Of a DNA stretch of 12,681 bases, positions 6,086 through 12,084 are shown in pieces; within the stretch, counting starts at the first letter, position 1, and every line of letters starts with the position of its first letter. The notes beneath the pieces are model-generated. The model did not search any database and had not been told where the DNA came from. It was given only the letters and a program-made list of their open reading frames with translations. Location of the stretch: NCBI GenBank assembly GCA_016866575.1, contig VGMA01000035.1, forward strand, positions 1-12,681. The letters run 5' to 3'. The translations under genes were made by a program, and so were the position numbers. This DNA is from Chlamydiota bacterium. Lineage in GTDB: Bacteria; Chlamydiota; Chlamydiia; Chlamydiales; VGMA01.

Positions 6086-6855
6086 CCGTATAACTCATTA
6101 GCTAATGTCCAATTGATAATTTGATAGAAAGCATTAACGTAATCAACACGTTTATTTTGATATTTCAAATAATAAGCATGTTCCCAAACATCAATTCCAA
6201 TAATAGGTTTACTTCCATCAATTCCCCCGGTTGCTGCTAAAAAAGGAACATCTTGATTGCCTGTAGAAATGATTTTAAGTTTGCCTTCAGCGGTTTTTAC
6301 AAGCCAAGCCCAGCCTGAACCGAAACGAGATAGGGCTGCTTTGGTAAATTGTTCTTTGAAAGCTTCTATTGAACCAAATTCTGATTCGATGGCCTTTGCT
6401 AAAGCTCCTATAGGCTCTTTAGATCCTTTAGGATCGATGATTTTCCAAAAGAATGTGTGGTTGTAGTGCCCCCCGCCATTATTGCGTACGCTAGGTTTGT
6501 CAAAGTGGTGGGCAAGTAAAGTTTTTAAATCTGTATCGTGGATTTTGAATTCCTCTACAGCTTTGTTCAGTCCAGCAACGTAGGCTGCGTGGTGTTTTGT
6601 GTAATGGATTTCCATTGTCTTAGCATCGATATAAGGCTCTAGTGCATCGTATGCATAGGTAAGGGGTGGTAATGTAAAAACGTCTGCCATAACATCTCTT
6701 TGTTGACTGTTGATTTGTTTAACCGGTGCGCTAACTGTAGCTTGTATGAAATAAGGATCTTGCATATGACGAACTTCTATTGCATCTTTTTGCTTGTATC
6801 TATCATGAAAATTACAAGGGCAAACATGCTCTGAAGAAATAAAAGCGTCAATCAT
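6082..6855 (-). CDS. Superoxide dismutase, Mn-type, with possible 55-residue N-terminal extension
   Basis: This enzyme converts superoxide to oxygen and hydrogen peroxide. The conserved enzyme begins at MADVFTLPPL, encoded from ATG 6690 (202 aa, the usual length). In that numbering the metal ligands are His29, His78 (NNGGGHYNHTFFW), Asp167 and His171 (DVWEHAYYLKYQ). Gly at the GGGHYNH position and Gln146 (GNQDVP) indicate the manganese rather than the iron type. The open frame continues upstream without a stop to ATG 6855, which gives 257 aa. That ATG has a strong AGGAG eight nt upstream and lies 11 bp after the hemD stop, whereas ATG 6690 has only a weak AGAGA. The extra segment contains CPCNFHDRY, is not hydrophobic and does not look like a signal peptide. 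I list the longer form on the ribosome-binding site; the shorter is the alternative. Confidence 0.9.
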   Translation of the reverse strand: MIDAFISSEHVCPCNFHDRYKQKDAIEVRHMQDPYFIQATVSAPVKQINSQQRDVMADVFTLPPLTYAYDALEPYIDAKTMEIHYTKHHAAYVAGLNKAVEEFKIHDTDLKTLLAHHFDKPSVRNNGGGHYNHTFFWKIIDPKGSKEPIGALAKAIESEFGSIEAFKEQFTKAALSRFGSGWAWLVKTAEGKLKIISTGNQDVPFLAATGGIDGSKPIIGIDVWEHAYYLKYQNKRVDYVNAFYQIINWTLANELYG

Positions 6856-6863
6856 ACGTAATA

Positions 6864-6868
6864 CTCCT
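6864..6868 (-). promoter_or_regulatory. Ribosome-binding site deciding the upstream start of the superoxide dismutase gene
   Basis: AGGAG (6868-6864) overlaps the TAG stop of hemD (6869-6867) and sits eight nt before ATG 6855. The site fits stop-start coupling between hemD and the dismutase gene. It supports the extended frame over the conventional start at 6690. Confidence 0.55.
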
Positions 6869-7553
6869 AGCAAACAGCTACTGCATCATACACTTGCTGC
6901 ATTTTTTCTCGCAGCGCTTTTCTTGTGATTGGACCTAGAGCTGTCAAGTGCACTTCAGAAGGAACACGCTCAAATATTTCAAAAAATGCATCGACAGTTG
7001 AAGGGCTTGTAAACACGATTTCCCCCACATCTTCTAAATCAGGGAGTGTCTCTGGTTTATGAGAAATGGTGTCGTATAAAGAACAGATTTTGTGTTTGAT
7101 CTGTTGTTCTACTAAATATTCTGAAAGTAGCGGTCTTGCAATCGATGAGCGAGGAAGGAGCATATTGGCGCCATCGAGATCCATCTCTGATAAAATATCG
7201 ATAATGCCCTCTTGGCACTCGTTGCCTGCGACAAAATTTGCAGACATACCCTCTTTTTCAAGATAAAGTGCGGTGACATGTCCTACTGCTATAATGACTG
7301 TTTGGCGCAATTTTTCTCGATCAAGCCCAAATGCTTCAAGATACTCAAAAAAGATTTCCACCCCATTTTTGCTTGTAAAAATAATGTGGGAATATTCCTC
7401 TATTTTTGCAAAAACCTCTTTGATCTCCAAAGACTCTTTCGATCTCGGCACGATCTTGATCACAGGACAATGTAGAATCGGCCTTTCTTGCGGATAGTGA
7501 CTAGGATTCAATCCTAAGTACAAAACCGACTTCTTATCCTTGCTTATGAACAT
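6867..7553 (-). CDS. hemD: Uroporphyrinogen-III synthase
   Basis: HemD closes hydroxymethylbilane with inversion of ring D to give uroporphyrinogen III, the branch point of haem synthesis. At 228 aa it is near the usual size (about 240-260). The family is weakly conserved, but its two-lobed plan is readable: IIFTSKNGVEIFFE (about 57-70) and its counterpart IVFTSPSTVDAFFE (about 178-191), a central LLPRSSIARPLLSEYL, and C-terminal ALGPITRKAL. The ATG at 7553 has AGAGG about six nt upstream. The 71-bp gap from the hemC stop holds no clear terminator; a weak promoter-like pair (TTGGAA, 18 bp, TACAAA) is possible. Position directly after hemC, whose product is its substrate, strengthens the call. 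The dismutase gene follows 11 bp after its stop. Confidence 0.85.
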   Translation of the reverse strand: MFISKDKKSVLYLGLNPSHYPQERPILHCPVIKIVPRSKESLEIKEVFAKIEEYSHIIFTSKNGVEIFFEYLEAFGLDREKLRQTVIIAVGHVTALYLEKEGMSANFVAGNECQEGIIDILSEMDLDGANMLLPRSSIARPLLSEYLVEQQIKHKICSLYDTISHKPETLPDLEDVGEIVFTSPSTVDAFFEIFERVPSEVHLTALGPITRKALREKMQQVYDAVAVC

Positions 7554-7624
7554 AAGATACCTCTATTTGTTTGTAACTAGCTACCAACCCGTGTTCCAAA
7601 CAAAAACTATCATTTAGGGATACT

Positions 7625-8275
7625 CTATTGGGCTACTTTAATACAAGCGAAAAGATCCTCGATTTTCTTATCCCCTCGCCTTGCAACAACAGCTAAGCGC
7701 CCTTGCAAAGGGGCTGTTTGATCTTGGATTTCTTCATAGTTAAGATGCAAAAGATCTAGCCGAATCAGCGCCGCTTTTGCCATCACAACGGCATCGAGCT
7801 GGCCTACAAAGAGCTTCTCTAGCCTTTGACCTATATTGCCTCTGATATCGACGATTTCTACATCAGAGCGAAGTTTGGAAATCGCTTCGATTCTTCTCAA
7901 AGAACATGCTCCAACTTTTGCCCCAGTTGGCAAAGTTGCAAATTTCATTCCATCTTTCATCACGATGACATCACATGCATCTACCCCTTTGGTGATAGCG
8001 ACGATTTCTAAAAGAGGATGGAGTGGATTGGGAAGATCCTTGGCAGAGTGAATAGCAGCATCACATTTTGAGGAAAGTAAAAGCTCATCGATCTGTTTTG
8101 TGAAAAAATCGGTACTGCCCATCGTGCGAAGCGATGATTGAAGATCGATATCTCCTGTTGTGTCTACTTGAATTGTTTCAAACTCGATCTTAGGATGGAA
8201 CTTTTGCATTTCCTCTAAGATCTCTTTTACTTGAGCTAAAGCTAAAGGGGATTTTCTGCTAGCCAATAAAACCAC
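7625..8275 (-). CDS. hemC: Porphobilinogen deaminase, short form lacking domain 3
   Basis: HemC joins four porphobilinogens into hydroxymethylbilane. The GTG at 8275 gives 216 aa; AGGAGG (8287-8282) is exactly six nt upstream and the N-terminus VVLLASRKSPLALAQ aligns with the family. The longer TTG frame from 8314 lacks such support. Domains 1 and 2 are intact: ASRKSPLALAQ, HSAKDLP with the catalytic Asp80, ACSLRRIEA (substrate-binding Arg127 and Arg128), VDIRGNIGQRLEKL and MAKAALIRL. The chain stops soon after APLQGRLAVV. Family members of about 310 aa continue into a third domain whose Cys, in a GC-x-VP motif, carries the dipyrromethane cofactor. Here only a Cys210 near the end remains. Chlamydial HemC is also short (from memory), so this is probably a lineage feature, not a frameshift. 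The gene overlaps radA by 17 bp. Confidence 0.92.
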   Translation of the reverse strand: MVLLASRKSPLALAQVKEILEEMQKFHPKIEFETIQVDTTGDIDLQSSLRTMGSTDFFTKQIDELLLSSKCDAAIHSAKDLPNPLHPLLEIVAITKGVDACDVIVMKDGMKFATLPTGAKVGACSLRRIEAISKLRSDVEIVDIRGNIGQRLEKLFVGQLDAVVMAKAALIRLDLLHLNYEEIQDQTAPLQGRLAVVARRGDKKIEDLFACIKVAQ

Positions 8276-9620
8276 TGACAACCTCCTCGACAAGTTGAAC
8301 CGGAATAATCTCAAGACCGCTAGTTAATCGTTGATCTATACCCTCAACATTCCTTTTTGGGCAAACAAAACGTTTAAATCCGATCAACTTTGCTTCTTTG
8401 ATTCTCTGTTCAATGCGAGGAACGCTTCTGATTTCTCCTGAAAGTCCCACTTCTCCGACAAATACGATATCATCTTCTAATACGCGATTGCTGTATGAAG
8501 AACTGATAGCCATTAAAATACCTAAATCAATGGCAGGCTCTGTGATTTTTAACCCCCCGACAATAGAGCTAAAGACGTCGAGATTGCCAAATCTATAGCC
8601 CATTCTTTTTTCTAACACTGCCAATAAAAGAGCTAAACGGTTCTGATCGATACCGCTTGATTTTCTTGAAGAGGTAGAAAATGCTGATGAGGAAACTAGC
8701 GCTTGCACTTCTACTAAAAAGGCTCTTGATCCTTCCATTGTCGGGATGATCACTGAGCCTGGCACTTTTTGCGAGCGCTCTTCTAAAAACATTCTCGAGG
8801 GGTTTTCTACCTCTTCAAGTCCTGATTCTGTCATCTGGAATATGACTAAGTCATCTGTTGGACCAAAGCGGTTTTTTCTCATCCGCATCATCCTGAATCC
8901 TTGCCGCCTATCCCCTTCAAATTCAAGCACAGTGTCGACGATATGCTCTAAAACTCTCGGTCCTGCAAGCTCTCCTTGCTTAGTGACATGGCCGATGATA
9001 AAGGTGGTAATGCCGGCGCCTTTAGCAATGTGCATGCACTCTAGCGCAACGTCTCTTACCTGTGTAACAGATCCTGGGCATGAAGGGACGTCTGGTTTGT
9101 AGACAATTTGAATGGAGTCGACAATCAAAACATCAGGCTTTAATTCTTCAATTTGGGCTGCAATATTGGCAAAATTGGTTTCGCTGTAAAGATAGAGAAG
9201 ATCTCCAACAACGCCTAGTCTTTTTGCTCTTAGCGATGTTTGCTTTTCTGACTCTTCGCCGCAGATATAGAGTACTTTTTTCCCTAAAAGGGCGAAGTGA
9301 TTAGAAAGCTGGAGCATCAAGGTCGATTTTCCAATGCCTGGATCGCCCCCAATCAAATTGAGCGAGCCGAAGACAACACCTGATCCTAATAGCCGATCAA
9401 ATTCATTGAATCCTGTAGAAAATCTTGGGAAATCCTCTACCGATATTTCATTGACCTTTTTAGGCTTTGTCGGCTTTGCGGGAGCATGGAACCTTTTTTC
9501 CGTTTCTTCTTCTACGATCTTTTCAAAAGTATTCCACTGCTGGCAAGCAATGCAGCTTCCTGACCATTTGATTTGCTGATGACCACATTCGTTACATACC
9601 CACGCAATTTTTTGCTTCAT
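8259..9620 (-). CDS. radA: DNA repair protein RadA (Sms)
   Basis: RadA is a RecA-like DnaB-type helicase that promotes branch migration and D-loop extension in recombination. The start ATG 9620 gives 453 aa, the family norm, and has AGGGGA four nt upstream; the frame is open for 20 more codons but those lie inside rnc and add a non-conserved stretch. The order of parts is a C4 zinc finger (Cys9, Cys12, Cys23, Cys26), Walker A GGDPGIGKST (91-100), Walker B-like VLIVDSIQ, the diagnostic KNRFG motif (in RMRKNRFGPTDD), and a C-terminal Lon-like domain with LDVFSSIVGGLKITEPAIDL. The ATG overlaps the rnc stop as ATGA, and its own last 17 bp overlap hemC, so all three are probably translationally coupled. 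Confidence 0.97.
   Translation of the reverse strand: MKQKIAWVCNECGHQQIKWSGSCIACQQWNTFEKIVEEETEKRFHAPAKPTKPKKVNEISVEDFPRFSTGFNEFDRLLGSGVVFGSLNLIGGDPGIGKSTLMLQLSNHFALLGKKVLYICGEESEKQTSLRAKRLGVVGDLLYLYSETNFANIAAQIEELKPDVLIVDSIQIVYKPDVPSCPGSVTQVRDVALECMHIAKGAGITTFIIGHVTKQGELAGPRVLEHIVDTVLEFEGDRRQGFRMMRMRKNRFGPTDDLVIFQMTESGLEEVENPSRMFLEERSQKVPGSVIIPTMEGSRAFLVEVQALVSSSAFSTSSRKSSGIDQNRLALLLAVLEKRMGYRFGNLDVFSSIVGGLKITEPAIDLGILMAISSSYSNRVLEDDIVFVGEVGLSGEIRSVPRIEQRIKEAKLIGFKRFVCPKRNVEGIDQRLTSGLEIIPVQLVEEVVSGFIG
8282..8287 (-). promoter_or_regulatory. Ribosome-binding site deciding the GTG start of hemC
   Basis: A full AGGAGG (8287-8282) lies inside the last codons of radA, six nt before GTG 8275. It is the best Shine-Dalgarno match in the minus-strand run and argues against the longer TTG frame at 8314. 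Confidence 0.8.
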
Positions 9621-10318
9621 ATGTTCCCCTGCTCTATTGCCTGCTGCGCTGCGGCTTGCTGCGCGGTTTTCTTTGTACATCCTGAACCTGAGCCCACCTC
9701 TTTACCGGCCACTTTTACTACCACATGGAAGGTTTTAGAATGGTCAGGGCCTTCTTCACTCATCACGACATACTCTGGCTGCACGTGATAGAGTCTTTGT
9801 ACGATATCTTGTAGATCTGCTTTCCAGTTTGGGCAAGGTTTTTGCAAAATTTCGAGAACTTCTTGCTCAAAATGGCCCCAAAAAAACTCTTTTACCTTCT
9901 CAAGGCCTCCATCGATATAAATCGCGCCGATCATCGCTTCAAATGCATCAGATAAAATGGTCTCGCGCGCTTTTCCTTCATTCAATAGCTCCCCTTTTCC
10001 CATCAAAAGGTAGGGGCCAAGATCGAGCTTTTGCATATAGAGAGCGCATGCGGCTGAATCGACAAGGCTTGCTTTTTGCTGAGAGAGTTTACCTTCATTT
10101 TCATGCGGAAAATGTCGATACAAAAAATCACTTACCATAAAGCCTAAGATGGCGTCACCTAGAAATTCAAGTCTTTCGTTATGCTCTTCGGTCAGTTTTC
10201 GGTTCTCATTGACAAATGAGCGGTGGGTGAAAGCAAGCAAAAGCAAAGATGGGTCTATAAAGCTATAATTGAGGATTTTTTCAATCTCCTCGCGCCTTGT
10301 TAAGAAGGTTGTAAACAT
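9617..10318 (-). CDS. rnc: Ribonuclease III
   Basis: RNase III cuts double-stranded RNA, maturing rRNA precursors and shaping mRNA decay. At 233 aa it is the standard bacterial form. The nuclease domain (about 8-155) has the signature HNERLEFLGDA (46-56; Glu51 and Asp55) and the second metal-site motif LSDAFEAMIGAIYIDGG (Asp124, Glu127). A double-stranded-RNA-binding domain follows (about 165-231), ending with TKKTAQQAAAQQAI. It heads the long minus-strand gene run and overlaps radA by 4 bp. A promoter with near-consensus boxes ends only eight nt from the ATG at 10318, and no ribosome-binding site precedes that ATG, so the message may be leaderless. The divergent dapL starts 60 bp away. Confidence 0.97.
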   Translation of the reverse strand: MFTTFLTRREEIEKILNYSFIDPSLLLLAFTHRSFVNENRKLTEEHNERLEFLGDAILGFMVSDFLYRHFPHENEGKLSQQKASLVDSAACALYMQKLDLGPYLLMGKGELLNEGKARETILSDAFEAMIGAIYIDGGLEKVKEFFWGHFEQEVLEILQKPCPNWKADLQDIVQRLYHVQPEYVVMSEEGPDHSKTFHVVVKVAGKEVGSGSGCTKKTAQQAAAQQAIEQGNI

Positions 10319-10325
10319 GGGGCTG

Positions 10326-10354
10326 AGTATAACTTTTCATTCGACTTCTTTCAA
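10326..10354 (-). promoter_or_regulatory. Promoter of the rnc-radA-hemC gene run (probably leaderless start)
   Basis: On the minus strand, -35 TTGAAA (10354-10349) and -10 TATACT (10331-10326) are separated by exactly 17 bp, a strong sigma-70 match. A start about seven nt downstream falls at 10319, directly next to ATG 10318. It is the best promoter pattern in the window. The divergent dapL shares this 60-bp gap and also lacks a visible ribosome-binding site; on its strand only a weak TACCAT (10364-10369) could serve as a -10 box. Confidence 0.6.
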
Positions 10355-10378
10355 GCTAAATGGTACCATCGACTCCCT

Positions 10379-11530
10379 ATGATCAACCCCCATCTTTTAC
10401 AGTGCAAGCGTAGCTATCTGTTTTTTGAAATCGAACAAAGAGTTTCTTCTTTTCGTCAAAAACATCCTAGCGCGAATTTGATCAATCTCGGCATTGGAGA
10501 TATTGCACTGCCTCTTGCTCCTTCGATTAAGGATGCGATTCAAAATGCTGTTTTACAAATGAGCCAAGAGGAAGGAAAAAAGGGGTATGGACCTGGCTGT
10601 GGATACCGTTTTTTAAGAGAAGCGATCGTCGATACCGAGTACAAGAAATACGACATCGACTATAAAGAAATTTTCATCTCCGATGGAATCAATAGCGATA
10701 TTTGCCACGCAAGTGATCTTTTTAATAAAGATCTCACCGTTTTGATTGCAGACCCGGTCTATCCATTATACAAAATGACAGCAGCTATCGACGGATTTAA
10801 AAACGTCGTATCCTTTGATGGGATTACCTTGCTCCCCCCTGAAGAAAAAGGAGAGCTGATTTATCTTTGCTCGCCGAGCAATCCTGTAGGAGTCTCTCTT
10901 TCAAGAGAAGATTTGACAAAGTGGGTCCAGTACGCCAAAAAACATAAAGCCATCATTCTTTATGACGGCGCTTACGCAGACTTCATTCAAGACAGCGAAA
11001 AGCCCAAAAGCATCTACGAGATCCCGGGCGCTAAAGAAGTGGCTATAGAAATGCGCAGCTTTTCCAAATCTGCCGGCTTTACAGGCCTTCGCTGCGGATA
11101 CTCTGTTGTTCCAAAAGAACTCGTGGTCGACGGCATAGAAATCAACCGTTTATGGGAGCTTAGGCAAGAGACGAAAACTAACGGGGTTTCTTATCCTATC
11201 CAAAAAGGGGCTGAAGCCTCTTTATCTGGACAAGGCTTAATGGAAACAAGAGCGCAGATCAAAGAGTACCAAGCAAGTGGAGCGATCATCCGCACATTTT
11301 TGGAAAAGCAAGGTGAAACATTCTTAGGCGGTCTTGACTGCCCATACATCTTCTGGAAAGTGAATAAACCCTCGTGGGACTTTTTCGATGAACTTTTAGA
11401 AAAAGCCAACATCATTGCGATACCTGGCTCAGGATTTGGCCAAGGCGGAGAACAGTACATGAGGCTTTCTACATTTTGCACACAAACACAAGCACAAGAG
11501 GCAATACAACGGTTATGCGCTTTGAAATAG
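10379..11530 (+). CDS. dapL: LL-diaminopimelate aminotransferase (class I/II aminotransferase)
   Basis: DapL turns tetrahydrodipicolinate directly into LL-diaminopimelate, bypassing the DapD/C/E steps, and feeds meso-DAP for peptidoglycan and lysine. At 383 aa it is slightly shorter than the usual 390-410. The fold-type I markers are INLGIGDIALPL (35-46), KKGYGPGCGYRFLREAI (67-83), ADPVYPLY (124-131), CSPSNPVG (164-171), YDGAYADF (195-202), PLP-binding SFSKSAGFTGLRCGY (227-241; Lys230) and C-terminal RLSTF. DGAYADFI and the SKSAGFTG-type PLP loop resemble DapL more than aspartate aminotransferases, and Chlamydiae are known to use DapL. No Shine-Dalgarno precedes ATG 10379. The stop lies 16 bp inside the next gene. 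A related aminotransferase is the main alternative. Confidence 0.85.
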   Translation: MINPHLLQCKRSYLFFEIEQRVSSFRQKHPSANLINLGIGDIALPLAPSIKDAIQNAVLQMSQEEGKKGYGPGCGYRFLREAIVDTEYKKYDIDYKEIFISDGINSDICHASDLFNKDLTVLIADPVYPLYKMTAAIDGFKNVVSFDGITLLPPEEKGELIYLCSPSNPVGVSLSREDLTKWVQYAKKHKAIILYDGAYADFIQDSEKPKSIYEIPGAKEVAIEMRSFSKSAGFTGLRCGYSVVPKELVVDGIEINRLWELRQETKTNGVSYPIQKGAEASLSGQGLMETRAQIKEYQASGAIIRTFLEKQGETFLGGLDCPYIFWKVNKPSWDFFDELLEKANIIAIPGSGFGQGGEQYMRLSTFCTQTQAQEAIQRLCALK

Positions 11531-12084
11531 CAGAATACCAAATCAACTACTTTTCAAGCTTTGGACACATCGAGTTCCAGCACATCCTCCCGATGGAGCA
11601 CATCTTGAAGTGGAAAAACCTTGAAGAGAGAAAACTTCTTCTCCAAAAGCCTTTCTTGGCAAAAATTGTTGCCAGCTTGACCCGTACCCCAAAACTGCGC
11701 ATGCTGTTTGAACAGACCTTTACGGCGACAAAAAACATCCCTAAGATATTCGATGAGCCTAGATCGCTTGAAGAGATCAGCTCTTTCCAAGATGTGATCG
11801 CAGGGGTGATATTCCCCACATTTTTGACAAAACAAGACCTTCCCCCAGCGCCATTTCCTCAAGAACTAGAAAATGTCTTATTCATCAAGCCCGACTTCAA
11901 ACTCGACTTCAAACCTCTATTTGCTTCTCACCACTACACGCTGCTGACGTTTGGCTCACACCGTTCCATTTACATTTACAACGAAAACGATCCACACACA
12001 CATGATTTAAAACATCGAGGCTATGTTTTTGGTGATGCATTGAGCCAAGAAGATTCGCCGATGTTCCATTTTAGCAGACTATGA
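11515..12084 (+). CDS. Unrecognised protein between dapL and a BioF-like gene
   Basis: The ATG at 11515 gives 189 aa; the open frame extends 13 codons further up inside dapL but without a better start. The start overlaps the end of dapL by 16 bp, and the stop overlaps the next gene as ATGA, so it is part of a tightly coupled cassette. I do not recognise a family. There is no signal peptide and no clear membrane helix. The chain is rich in Phe, Leu, Lys and His, with FGHIEFQHILPMEHIL near the N-terminus, a basic stretch (ASLTRTPKLRML) in the middle, an apparent beta-rich end (HYTLLTFGSHRSIYIYNEND) and HTHDLKHRGYVFG. No zinc finger or nucleotide-binding motif is seen. Coding status is supported by length, the junctions on both sides and ordinary codon use. 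Confidence 0.75.
   Translation: MRFEIAEYQINYFSSFGHIEFQHILPMEHILKWKNLEERKLLLQKPFLAKIVASLTRTPKLRMLFEQTFTATKNIPKIFDEPRSLEEISSFQDVIAGVIFPTFLTKQDLPPAPFPQELENVLFIKPDFKLDFKPLFASHHYTLLTFGSHRSIYIYNENDPHTHDLKHRGYVFGDALSQEDSPMFHFSRL

Noticed and set aside
7554..7624. Remnant of HemC domain 3 or a promoter between hemC and hemD
   Set aside because: The 71-bp gap is too short for domain 3, and the best promoter-like pair (TTGGAA, 18 bp, TACAAA) is too weak to list.
8746..9102. 118-codon plus-strand frame opposite radA
   Set aside because: It is the complement of conserved RadA sequence (KNRFG region), with a Pro/Ser-rich composition and no recognisable motif.
9829..10140. 103-codon plus-strand frame opposite rnc
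   Set aside because: It mirrors the conserved nuclease domain and has no start signal or homologue I recognise.
11547..11862. Two minus-strand frames opposite the unrecognised gene
   Set aside because: The plus-strand frame is better supported because it fits the overlaps at both ends of the dapL cassette; the antisense frames have no ribosome-binding site.
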